Assembly: GCA_964447275.1 (NCBI GenBank)
Contig: CAYURI010000003.1
Location: 1 to 64,000 of the forward strand
Direction of reading: 5' to 3'
DNA: 64,000 bases
Source of the DNA: DAOSVX01 sp964447275
Lineage (GTDB): Bacteria; Bacillota_I; Bacilli_A; RF39; UBA660
The translations under genes and the position numbers were made by a program. The notes under the pieces are model-generated. The model did not search any database. It was not told the origin of the DNA and saw only the letters and a program-made list of their open reading frames with translations. Numbering within the stretch: the stretch's first letter is position 1; the number at the start of each line of letters is the position of its first letter. Of the stretch, positions 16,056 to 23,095 are shown one piece after another.

Positions 16056-16517
16056 ATGATAATTTCTATTGGAGCTGATCATTGGGGTATAGAAATGAAA
16101 AACTATATCATTATGAATTTAATGAATAATGGGCTTGTTATCAATAATTATGGCCCTAATGAAAATAATGGCAAAAAAGTTGACTATGTTGATTATGCAA
16201 TAAGAGTTGGCGAAGATATTAAAAATAATAATGCTGACTTTGGCATTCTTATATGTCGTACTGGAGTAGGAATGAGTATTGCTTGCAACAAAGTAAAAAG
16301 TGTTAGATGTGCAAAAGTTGATACTGAAGAAGAGGCTTATTTAGCAAGAACTGATGATAATGCCAATGTAATTGCCATAAGTAGTCAAAAAGACAAAGAA
16401 GAGGCTCTAACAATTATTAGAACATTTTTAAAAACAAAATTTAGTTTAGAAGAAAGATACGTAAGAAGAGTTAACAAAATAAAGAGTTATGAGAATGGTC
16501 GTCATGGAGAATTATAA
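16056..16517 (+). CDS. rpiB: RpiB/LacAB-family sugar-phosphate isomerase
   Basis: Ribose-5-phosphate isomerase B family, 153 aa, interconverting ribose-5-P and ribulose-5-P (or a related aldose/ketose pair). IGADHWG with D8-H9 and the catalytic Cys67 in LICRTGVGMSIACNKV are conserved; the residue after the Cys is Arg where RpiB usually has Gly. NANVIAIS is also typical. The RBS is GGATGTGA. Substrate choice between ribose-5-P and galactose-6-P is not decidable here. The DUF1146 gene overlaps its 3' end. Confidence 0.85.
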   Translation: MIISIGADHWGIEMKNYIIMNLMNNGLVINNYGPNENNGKKVDYVDYAIRVGEDIKNNNADFGILICRTGVGMSIACNKVKSVRCAKVDTEEEAYLARTDDNANVIAISSQKDKEEALTIIRTFLKTKFSLEERYVRRVNKIKSYENGRHGEL

Positions 16518-16704
16518 AGTATTTATTTATATAATTGTAACAATGGTTTCAGCTTTTGCTTTATCAGGAGTAAACTTTAATAATTTTTTTAAAAAAGAAA
16601 GAGTTGTCGAAGCAAAAATATTTGTTGTTTTAATTACACTTTCTTTAAGTTATTTAGCAAGCAATTTTATTATCAATTTTCTAGAAATAAGCAAAATAGT
16701 TTAA
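16504..16704 (+). CDS. DUF1146 small membrane protein (YwzB-like)
   Basis: 66 aa with two membrane segments (about 4-22 and 42-60) separated by a basic stretch, NNFFKKERVVEAKI, which is the mark of DUF1146. In Bacillus the homologue lies near the ATP synthase genes; its role is unknown. I prefer ATG 16504. An in-frame ATG at 16489 would add MRMVV but has no well-spaced RBS. It overlaps rpiB by 14 bases. Confidence 0.65.
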   Translation: MENYKVFIYIIVTMVSAFALSGVNFNNFFKKERVVEAKIFVVLITLSLSYLASNFIINFLEISKIV

Positions 16705-16742
16705 ATAAAAGTACAAAATTAGGATTTTGTGCTTTTATTTTG
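16704..16742 (+). terminator. Long-stem terminator before the agr locus
   Basis: A 16-bp stem with one G-U pair: AATAAAAGTACAAAAT (16704-16719), loop TAGG, ATTTTGTGCTTTTATT (16724-16739). It begins at the DUF1146 stop codon and isolates the agr regulator genes. Confidence 0.8.
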
Positions 16743-16744
16743 TA

Positions 16745-16753
16745 TGTTATAAT
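16745..16753 (+). promoter_or_regulatory. Extended -10 promoter for the agr regulator-kinase operon
   Basis: TGTTATAAT directly after the terminator T-run. No LytTR-type direct repeat is seen here, so this operon may be constitutive. Confidence 0.6.
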
Positions 16754-16779
16754 TGCTATTAGTTAACACGGAGGCCATA

Positions 16780-17496
16780 ATGTTAAAAATCATAATTGTT
16801 GAAGATGAAGAAGAGATGCAAAAAAGAATAAAGCTAATTGTAATGAAAGCTTTATTCTCTAAAAATATTGAATTTCAAACTTATATATTCAAAAATTATA
16901 ATGAGGAATTAAAAAAACTTATTAATGATAACTCCCAGCCAAAAATTTTTCTTTTAGATATAGAATTGAAAAGAAGCATATCAGGAATAGATATAGCTAA
17001 TATAATTAGAAAAGAAGATTGGGAAAGTGAAATTGTGTTTTTAACGAATCATGATAAAATGTTCGAAAAAGTTTATCGAACGATATATAAAGTTTTTGAC
17101 TTTATTGAAAAGTATCACGATTTTGATAATCGCCTTTTAAAAGTTCTGAAAATTATAGTGTCTAACGGTCATGATAATGCGATGCTAAAAATTACTAACA
17201 AGAATATGACACTGCAATTATATTATAAAGATATTCTTTATATCACAAGAGATACCATAGAAAGGAAACTAATTATTTATACGACAACTAATAAGTTTTC
17301 TTTATTGATGCCAATTAGTAAATGTTTAGAAAACCTTGATGGTCGCTTTAAAATGGTCCATCGCGCTTGTATAATTAATTCTGATCGTGTTGCAAAATAT
17401 AATTGGAATAAAAAGTCTTTTGTTCTTGAAAATGGTGCAGAAATATTCTTACTTTCTAAAAAATATAAAGGGGTGATACAAGATGATAAGCGTTAA
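16780..17496 (+). CDS. agrA: LytTR-family response regulator (AgrA-like)
   Basis: 238 aa. Residues 1-125 are a receiver domain with acidic pocket E8-D9-E10 and phospho-acceptor D60 in FLLDIEL. Residues about 138-238 are a LytTR DNA-binding domain (ILYITRDTIERKLIIYTT, MVHRACIINSDRV). This is the AgrA/VirR class that binds paired 9-bp direct repeats. The start is ATG 16780 behind CGGAGG; upstream in-frame codons precede the transcription start. It overlaps the kinase gene by 14 bases. The regulator-before-kinase order is inverted compared with staphylococcal agr. Confidence 0.88.
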   Translation: MLKIIIVEDEEEMQKRIKLIVMKALFSKNIEFQTYIFKNYNEELKKLINDNSQPKIFLLDIELKRSISGIDIANIIRKEDWESEIVFLTNHDKMFEKVYRTIYKVFDFIEKYHDFDNRLLKVLKIIVSNGHDNAMLKITNKNMTLQLYYKDILYITRDTIERKLIIYTTTNKFSLLMPISKCLENLDGRFKMVHRACIINSDRVAKYNWNKKSFVLENGAEIFLLSKKYKGVIQDDKR

Positions 17497-18784
17497 ACAT
17501 GTTTTGCAGTTTTTATTTGTTCTGATTAACGAAGGATTGATTTTTTATTTTGTTAATAAAGAATTAGAGACTAGAATAAAACTTAATCTTAAAGGCATCA
17601 TCATTATTTTATTTGCTTCGCTTCTGATATCAATAAATAACATGTGTTCTGCTTTTGAGTTGAGGCTGATTGGCAATTACCTAATTGGGTTGTTAATGTT
17701 TGTTTCCTTAAAAAACGACTTTAAAAAGTCGGCTTTGTATTATTCGCTAATAATGCTTTTTGGTGTTCTCTCTGAGTTATTGCTATCGATAATTTTATCA
17801 ATCTTCTTTTCTAGCATTACAAACTTAAGCTTTTGGATACAACCATTACTAATTATAGTTACTTACTTAGTTTGGTTCGGTGGGTGGTTTTTGTTTATTT
17901 CATCAAAACGGGTAAAATATATTTTAAACAAAATAGAAAATAGTATAAATAGTATTTTTAGAATTGAAGTCTTGCTTATAGTTCTGTTTTTTATAATTGA
18001 TGTTGTGGTAGTAGAGCATTATTTCAATCTAAAGGATCATCTTCTACTTTTAGCATCAATAATAGCCCTAAATCTCTTATTTATTTTAATTTTTATAATT
18101 TTAAAAAATCGTCTAAGATTAAAAACTTTAGAAATATCTAATAACTATTTAAAGAACAATATTGACTTATATGAAAGAATTATTAAAGACCATAATATTA
18201 TGAAGCATAACTTAATTAGTGATTTAATGATAATTAAATCGGTAGCAAGCAGAAAAAGCCAAAAAATTATTGACGAGAAAATAAAATCCTATAAAGAAGG
18301 TTATAGCTGGATAAGCGATATTAATGGGCTACCCGAAGGATTAAAAGGGCTTATTTGCCTAAAAATAGTTGAAGCTAAAAACTTTGGCGTAGAATTAATA
18401 TCAGAATGCTCCGGAGTTTGTAATTATAATATATCAAAGAGTTTATCAGCAAAGATCTATCTTGATTTATGCGAAAAACTAGATATTTTAATTGATAATG
18501 CAGTAGAAGCAGCATCCTTATGCCAAACAAAAGTTGTTGAAATAACAGTTAATACAACTAAAAACAAAAAAGTCACTATTGAGGTATCTAACCCATTTTT
18601 AAATGAAGTTGATTTTTCTAAATTTGGCAAAGAAGATAACTCTACTAAAATGAGAAATAGTGGGTATGGGTTATACTACATTTTGAAAAATAAAAGCAGT
18701 AAAATAAAAACCAAGTTTGAAATTATTAACGATGTTTATATAGCTAGGATAACTGTCGATATAAAAAATATAGCTAATAAATAG
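17483..18784 (+). CDS. agrC: AgrC-like sensor histidine kinase (HPK10 type)
   Basis: 433 aa. About six hydrophobic segments fill residues 6-205, the peptide-sensing membrane domain. The cytoplasmic part has the phospho-acceptor region HNIMKHNLISDLM (H242 likely), the N box LDILIDNAVEA (N339) and the G box NSGYGLYYI (about 392-400). The lack of a classic HExxN box and this N-box form are typical of HPK10 kinases such as AgrC that sense cyclic peptides. RBS GGGGTGAT lies inside the regulator gene. Its stop codon touches the convergent agrD stop codon with no base between. Confidence 0.87.
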   Translation: MISVKHVLQFLFVLINEGLIFYFVNKELETRIKLNLKGIIIILFASLLISINNMCSAFELRLIGNYLIGLLMFVSLKNDFKKSALYYSLIMLFGVLSELLLSIILSIFFSSITNLSFWIQPLLIIVTYLVWFGGWFLFISSKRVKYILNKIENSINSIFRIEVLLIVLFFIIDVVVVEHYFNLKDHLLLLASIIALNLLFILIFIILKNRLRLKTLEISNNYLKNNIDLYERIIKDHNIMKHNLISDLMIIKSVASRKSQKIIDEKIKSYKEGYSWISDINGLPEGLKGLICLKIVEAKNFGVELISECSGVCNYNISKSLSAKIYLDLCEKLDILIDNAVEAASLCQTKVVEITVNTTKNKKVTIEVSNPFLNEVDFSKFGKEDNSTKMRNSGYGLYYILKNKSSKIKTKFEIINDVYIARITVDIKNIANK

Positions 18785-18791
18785 CTATATT
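18767..18791. terminator. Bidirectional hairpin overlapping the agrC and agrD stop codons
   Basis: A perfect 10-bp inverted repeat: AATATAGCTA (18767-18776), loop ATAAA, TAGCTATATT (18782-18791). The agrC TAG (18782-18784) and the agrD TAG (complement of 18785-18787) both lie inside the right arm. A-rich and T-rich flanks let it work in both directions. Confidence 0.6.
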
Positions 18792-18895
18792 CTTTCTGAT
18801 ATTGATTTTGGGCATTTTGGTTCATCAACAAAGATTAATACTGACCACCAAGGAAGATCTTCTGCCAAAGCAACAATATTGTTAACAATATTCAT
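18785..18895 (-). CDS. agrD: AgrD-like autoinducing peptide precursor (predicted serine lactone)
   Basis: A 36-codon gene found by reading downstream of agrB. The protein begins MNIVNNIVALAEDL, an amphipathic membrane-binding helix; then PWWSVLIF (15-22), the likely signal core; then VDEPKCPKSISERI, the charged tail that AgrD proteins carry (compare EPKVPEEL and DEVEVPKEL in staphylococci). The ring residue would be Ser18, giving a 5-residue (S-V-L-I-F) or 6-residue (to V23) lactone rather than the usual Cys thiolactone; Staphylococcus intermedius is a known serine case. AAGGAG stands 8 bases before the ATG and overlaps the agrB stop. It is cotranscribed with agrB and convergent with agrC. 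Confidence 0.82.
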   Translation of the reverse strand: MNIVNNIVALAEDLPWWSVLIFVDEPKCPKSISERI

Positions 18896-18910
18896 AAATT
18901 ATTCTCCTTT

Positions 18911-19498
18911 CTAAAACCAACGATTAAAAAGTTGGTTTTTATTTTTTAAATTCTTGCCCAGTAATTTATATGTTAATGGGCAAACAAGTATAGCTTGATA
19001 TAAAAGAGATAAGAATATAGTTTCTTTCATAAGCCAATTATTACTACTAATAATAACTATTAAATAAAGGCAAACAATCAAACTGATTATTGCTTTTCTT
19101 TTTAAATTTTTATCTTTATTTAAAAGTGGAATGTTTTTAGTTGGCGCTGGAGCAAAGCTAACGATTATTAAAGCGGAAATGAAAGATCCATATATTAAAA
19201 TAAAATTATTAATATCAATTAAGCTACACATGAGAGGTATTATGTTATACATGATTAAACTAGTAATCCAACATTGTAAGTTACTATTAGCGTGAAGGCC
19301 GAATCCCAGTGCTCTCAAAGGAATCATTAAGAATATTAATAACATAACCGATTTCTCAATTTTTAATAAAAAAGATATGAAAATAATGACAGCCAGTTTA
19401 ACTAAAAAAGTATATAAGCATTCTAAGGCAAACTTCAACTTTATGTTTTCAAAGCAATTTAATTTTTTTAATAAACAACCAATTATTTTATCTCTCAT
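18911..19498 (-). CDS. agrB: AgrB-like accessory gene regulator peptidase
   Basis: Membrane cysteine protease that cuts the AgrD tail and closes the ring. 195 aa with about five to six membrane segments. The catalytic pair is seen in LRALGFGLHANSNLQC: H69 and C76, with the same H-x6-C spacing as H77/C84 of Staphylococcus aureus AgrB. The usual AGG before the His is LGFG here. The RBS GGTGAT precedes the ATG (19498). It forms an operon with agrD (15-base gap) and a candidate LytTR operator lies 118 bases upstream. Confidence 0.88.
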   Translation of the reverse strand: MRDKIIGCLLKKLNCFENIKLKFALECLYTFLVKLAVIIFISFLLKIEKSVMLLIFLMIPLRALGFGLHANSNLQCWITSLIMYNIIPLMCSLIDINNFILIYGSFISALIIVSFAPAPTKNIPLLNKDKNLKRKAIISLIVCLYLIVIISSNNWLMKETIFLSLLYQAILVCPLTYKLLGKNLKNKNQLFNRWF

Positions 19499-19615
19499 AA
19501 AATCACCAAAGCCAATTTTACTTTTAAAATACTTTTAGGGCTAGAATTTAGTTTAAAAAATAAAAACAACTGCTTTAATGATTAAATAATCAAGTTTTTG
19601 AAATAAAGTTCTCAC

Positions 19616-19647
19616 TTTTTAGACATCAAAATAGTGTTTTTAGACGT
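19616..19647 (-). promoter_or_regulatory. Candidate LytTR/AgrA operator: two direct repeats 21 bp apart
   Basis: TTTTTAGACAT (19616-19626) and TTTTTAGACGT (19637-19647) start exactly 21 bp apart, two helical turns, the arrangement used by AgrA-type LytTR dimers. On the minus strand (toward agrB) they read ACGTCTAAAAA and ATGTCTAAAAA, partly matching the LytTR half-site. The site lies between divergent agrB and csp. A weak A/T -10 for agrB (TATTTA, 19588-19583) lies on the agrB side. Confidence 0.55.
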
Positions 19648-19703
19648 TTGTGTTAACTAAGAGCAAATAAAGATGTTAAAAGTTATTTATATGGAGGTGT
19701 ATT

Positions 19704-19901
19704 ATGAGAGGAACTGTGAAGTGGTTTAATAACGAAAAAGGTTATGGTTTTATTTCTTATAAAGATTTTGATGATATCTTTTTCCATTATTCAGTTATTA
19801 ATAAAAATGGTTATAAGACTCTTAAAGCTGGAACTGAAGTTGAATTCGAACTTGTTAAAACATCTAAAGGCTTACAAGCATTAAACGTTGTTGAACTATA
19901 A
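19704..19901 (+). CDS. csp: Cold-shock domain protein
   Basis: 65-aa single-strand nucleic-acid-binding CSD protein and RNA chaperone. RNP1 is KGYGFISY (residues 13-20) and RNP2 is DDIFFHYS (24-31); it begins MRGTVKWFNNEKGYGF like all Csp. RBS GGAGGTG. It is divergent from agrB, with the LytTR-like repeats in the shared 205-base spacer, so control by the Agr regulator is possible but unproven. The spacer holds no other gene. Confidence 0.95.
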   Translation: MRGTVKWFNNEKGYGFISYKDFDDIFFHYSVINKNGYKTLKAGTEVEFELVKTSKGLQALNVVEL

Positions 19902-19923
19902 AGTAGTATTTTCTTTTTTTAAG

Positions 19924-19932
19924 TGTTAAAAT
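19924..19932 (+). promoter_or_regulatory. Extended -10 promoter for hpf
   Basis: TGTTAAAAT, followed 6 bases later by AGGAGG (19939-19944). The leader would be only a few bases long. Confidence 0.45.
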
Positions 19933-19951
19933 TATAGTAGGAGGATTGGAT

Positions 19952-20482
19952 ATGGAAATAAATATACGCAGTGAAAAGATGAAAACTACAGATGCAATAA
20001 AAAGCTATGCTATTGAAAAACTTTCTAAACTAGATCGCTATTTTGAAAAACCTGAGGAGATTACGGCAACCCTTTTTGTTAAAAAAATGCCTTTGGTAGA
20101 AAAGGTTGAGGTAACTGTTTTAACAAGAAAATACACATTAAGAGCCGAGGAGTGCCACGAGGATTTATATGCGGCTATTGACCTAGTAATTGATAAGCTA
20201 GAAGCGCAAATTAGAAAAAACAAAAGTAAGTTTCAAAAAAGATATCAAGATGAAAAAACTCCGGATTTTAATTTTGATTTTGAAGCTGAAGAGGCTTCTA
20301 ATGAACCAAAGATTGTTAAAAGAAAAAATATTGAAATAAAATTAATGGATGAAGAAGAGGCTATTCTGCAAATGAATTTACTTAATCATGATTTCTTCTT
20401 ATTTAATAATATAAAGGAGAATTGTTATTCAGTTATTTACTTAAGAAAAGATGGCGAATACGGAATAATTAATGCTAAATAA
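19952..20482 (+). CDS. hpf: Long-form ribosome hibernation promoting factor
   Basis: 176 aa. Residues 1-100 are the HPF/RaiA domain that blocks the 30S decoding channel (MEINIRSEKMKTTDAIKSYA); residues about 118-176 are the C-terminal domain (KRKNIEIKLMDEEEAILQM) that dimerises ribosomes into 100S particles. The long form is typical of Bacillota. The start is ATG 19952, 7 bases after AGGAGG; a TTG at 19946 in frame is less likely. A terminator follows at the stop. Confidence 0.95.
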   Translation: MEINIRSEKMKTTDAIKSYAIEKLSKLDRYFEKPEEITATLFVKKMPLVEKVEVTVLTRKYTLRAEECHEDLYAAIDLVIDKLEAQIRKNKSKFQKRYQDEKTPDFNFDFEAEEASNEPKIVKRKNIEIKLMDEEEAILQMNLLNHDFFLFNNIKENCYSVIYLRKDGEYGIINAK

Positions 20483-20504
20483 AGAGTTTAAAACTCTTTT
20501 TTTT
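20481..20504 (+). terminator. Intrinsic terminator after hpf
   Basis: AAAGAG (20481-20486) and CTCTTT (20494-20499) close an A/T stem, followed by eight or more T. The secA promoter begins in the T-run. Confidence 0.75.
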
Positions 20505-20505
20505 A

Positions 20506-20514
20506 TGTTATAAT
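20506..20514 (+). promoter_or_regulatory. Extended -10 promoter for secA
   Basis: TGTTATAAT immediately after the hpf terminator T-run. Confidence 0.65.
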
Positions 20515-20537
20515 ATTTGAAGTGGAGGAACTGGCAT

Positions 20538-23036
20538 ATGGGAATATTAAGAAAATTATTTGATTCCGAATATAAAGAATTAAGTAGGTTTAATAAAATC
20601 GCTACACAAGTTATGGCTTTGGAAGAAGAAATGGCTAAATTAAGCGATGAAGAATTAAAAGCAAAAACTGATAAATTTAAAAAAGAATTAGAAAATGGCA
20701 AAACTCTAGAAGATATTTTAGTAGAAGCTTTTGCTGTGGTAAGAGAAGCGGCTTATAGAACAATAGTTGATAAACCGTTCTTTGTTCAAATTGTAGGTGG
20801 ACTTGCTATTCATTATGGTAATATCGCAGAAATGAAAACCGGCGAAGGCAAAACATTAACTGCAACAATGCCGGCTTATTTAAATGCTTTAACAGGCCAT
20901 GGCGTACATATTATTACAGTAAATGAATTCTTGGCAAAAAGAGACTCTGAATGGATGGGGCGAATATTTAGGTTTTTAGGTCTAACAGTTGGTCTTAATG
21001 TAAGAGAATTATCTCCAGCCGAGAAAAAAGGAGTCTATAATTCCGACATTGTTTATTCAACCAATAATGAAATAGGCTTCGATTACTTAAGAGATAACAT
21101 GGTGGTAAAAAGGGAAGATAGAGTTCAAAGAAAATTAAACTTTGTTATTGTCGATGAAGTTGACTCGGTTTTAATTGATGAAGCAAGAACGCCATTAATT
21201 ATTTCTGGTGGTAAATTTGACTCAGCCCAATTTTATATTGATGCTGATAAAGGTGTAAAAAGATTAAAGAACGAAACCGATTATACAATTGATGATAAAA
21301 CCAGGAATGTTTCTTTAACTGAAGAAGGCGTAAAAAAAGCTGAGGAAATTTTTCATTTAAATAATCTTTATGACATTGATAACTCAGTATTAGTTCATCA
21401 TATTAATCAAGCTTTAAAAGCTAATTTTGGTATGAAAAAAGATGTTGATTATGTCGTTGAAGGCGATGCTATTACAATTGTTGATCAATTTACAGGTAGA
21501 TTAATGCATGGTAGACAATTTAGTGAAGGATTGCACCAAGCAATTGAAGCTAAAGAAGGCGTAACTATAAACGAAGAAACCAAAACAATGGCAACGATAA
21601 CATTCCAAAACTTATTTAGAATGTACAATAAATTATCTGGTATGACCGGAACAGCAAAAACTGAAGAAGAAGAGTTTATTAACATTTATAATATGTATGT
21701 TATTCAAATACCAACCAATAAACCTGTTGTTAGAGAAGATTATCCTGATTTAGTTTATGCTACTGAAAAAGGTAAATATGCAGCAATAGTTAATAAAATT
21801 AAAGAAATTCATGAAGCAGGAGAACCTATTTTAGTTGGAACAATTTCGGTTGAATCAAATGAACATTTAAGTAATCTATTGGGTAAAGCAGGAATTCCTC
21901 ATGAAGTATTAAACGCCAAAAACCATGCTCGTGAAGCCGAAATAATTGCCAAAGCTGGCGAAAAGAAGTCAGTAACAATTGCTACTAACATGGCTGGCCG
22001 TGGTACAGATATTAAACTTGGTGAAGGCGTAGTAGAGCTTGGCGGTCTTTATGTAATAGGAACAGAGCGTCATGAGTCAAGACGTATTGATAATCAGTTA
22101 AGAGGCCGCGCTGGTAGACAAGGCGACCCAGGTAGAAGTCAATTCTTTGTTTCTTTTGAAGACGATTTAATGAAACGTTTCGGTACGGAAAAAATCAAAT
22201 TAATGATTCAAAGCTTAGGTATGCCAGAAACTCAAGCTATAAGTTCAAAAATGTTTACTAGAAGTATTGAGTCAGCTCAGAAGAAAGTTGAAGGTAATAA
22301 CTTTGACATGCGTAAAAATCTACTTGATTATGACGATGTTATGAACGAACAAAGAGAAATAGTTTATGCAAGAAGAAATGAAATTCTAGATAGCGAAGAT
22401 ATTCACAAACGAATTTTAGAGACATTTATTAATGCTGTAGAATCTTTAGTAAGTAGTCACATACCACCAGAAGGATATTTAACTACTCATGATTATGAAG
22501 AGATATGCGAATTTGTTAACACCAACTATTTAAAAAATGGTAACTTAAAACTTGAGGAAATAGTTAATAAAAAAGAAGAAGAAACAATCAACATAATTAA
22601 AGAACATATTAATAATGATTATGAAAATAAAATGTCTAAAATCCCTGAAGAAATGCGTAATGAATTTGAAAAGGCAATCTCACTTCGTATTATCGATAAT
22701 AGTTGGGTAGAACACATAAGCGCTATGGAACATCTAAAAGAAGGCATTGGTCTTCGTGGTTGGAGTGGTGCTAATCCTTTGCAAGCTTATACTTTAGAAG
22801 GATTTAATATTTTTGAAAAAATGTTGGACGAAATAGATACAAAAATCTCTGTCTTTCTATTAAAAGCTGAGATAAGAACTAACGCCAATATTGAAAGAAA
22901 ACAAACCTTAAAAGGTAGTGCTAGCGATGGTAAAGAAAAAGTTAAAAGCACTCCAAAAAGAATTAACAAAATAGGACGCAATGAACTGTGCCCATGTGGT
23001 TCAGGGAAAAAGTATAAAAATTGTTGTGGAAAATAG
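20538..23036 (+). CDS. secA: Preprotein translocase ATPase SecA
   Basis: Motor that pushes preproteins through SecYEG. 832 aa with NBD1 (Walker A MKTGEGKTL, Walker B VDEVDSVLIDEAR), the preprotein cross-linking domain, NBD2 (GRAGRQGDPG), helical scaffold, and a C-terminal zinc-binding tail CPCGSGKKYKNCCGK that recruits SecB or ribosomes. The start ATG 20538 is 8 bases after GTGGAGGA; an ATG at 20517 is too close to the promoter. prfB follows, the conserved secA-prfB order of Bacillota. Confidence 0.97.
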   Translation: MGILRKLFDSEYKELSRFNKIATQVMALEEEMAKLSDEELKAKTDKFKKELENGKTLEDILVEAFAVVREAAYRTIVDKPFFVQIVGGLAIHYGNIAEMKTGEGKTLTATMPAYLNALTGHGVHIITVNEFLAKRDSEWMGRIFRFLGLTVGLNVRELSPAEKKGVYNSDIVYSTNNEIGFDYLRDNMVVKREDRVQRKLNFVIVDEVDSVLIDEARTPLIISGGKFDSAQFYIDADKGVKRLKNETDYTIDDKTRNVSLTEEGVKKAEEIFHLNNLYDIDNSVLVHHINQALKANFGMKKDVDYVVEGDAITIVDQFTGRLMHGRQFSEGLHQAIEAKEGVTINEETKTMATITFQNLFRMYNKLSGMTGTAKTEEEEFINIYNMYVIQIPTNKPVVREDYPDLVYATEKGKYAAIVNKIKEIHEAGEPILVGTISVESNEHLSNLLGKAGIPHEVLNAKNHAREAEIIAKAGEKKSVTIATNMAGRGTDIKLGEGVVELGGLYVIGTERHESRRIDNQLRGRAGRQGDPGRSQFFVSFEDDLMKRFGTEKIKLMIQSLGMPETQAISSKMFTRSIESAQKKVEGNNFDMRKNLLDYDDVMNEQREIVYARRNEILDSEDIHKRILETFINAVESLVSSHIPPEGYLTTHDYEEICEFVNTNYLKNGNLKLEEIVNKKEEETINIIKEHINNDYENKMSKIPEEMRNEFEKAISLRIIDNSWVEHISAMEHLKEGIGLRGWSGANPLQAYTLEGFNIFEKMLDEIDTKISVFLLKAEIRTNANIERKQTLKGSASDGKEKVKSTPKRINKIGRNELCPCGSGKKYKNCCGK

Positions 23037-23057
23037 CAAATAGTTGCTATTTTTCTT
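23032..23057 (+). terminator. Intrinsic terminator after secA
   Basis: AATAGCAA (23032-23039), loop ATAG, TTGCTATT (23044-23051), then a T-rich tail. The right arm TTGCTA also serves as the -35 of the next promoter. Confidence 0.75.
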
Positions 23058-23072
23058 TTTAAAAAGTATAAT
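23044..23072 (+). promoter_or_regulatory. Promoter for prfB embedded in the secA terminator
   Basis: TTGCTA (23044-23049), 17-bp spacer, TATAAT (23067-23072). Confidence 0.6.
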
Positions 23073-23095
23073 TTAATTAGAATTGGAGATCTGTT

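Noticed and set aside
16753..16779. Extended start of the agrA-like gene (MLLVNTEAI)
   Set aside because: These codons overlap the -10 box and RBS; the receiver domain starts at ATG 16780 with CGGAGG upstream.
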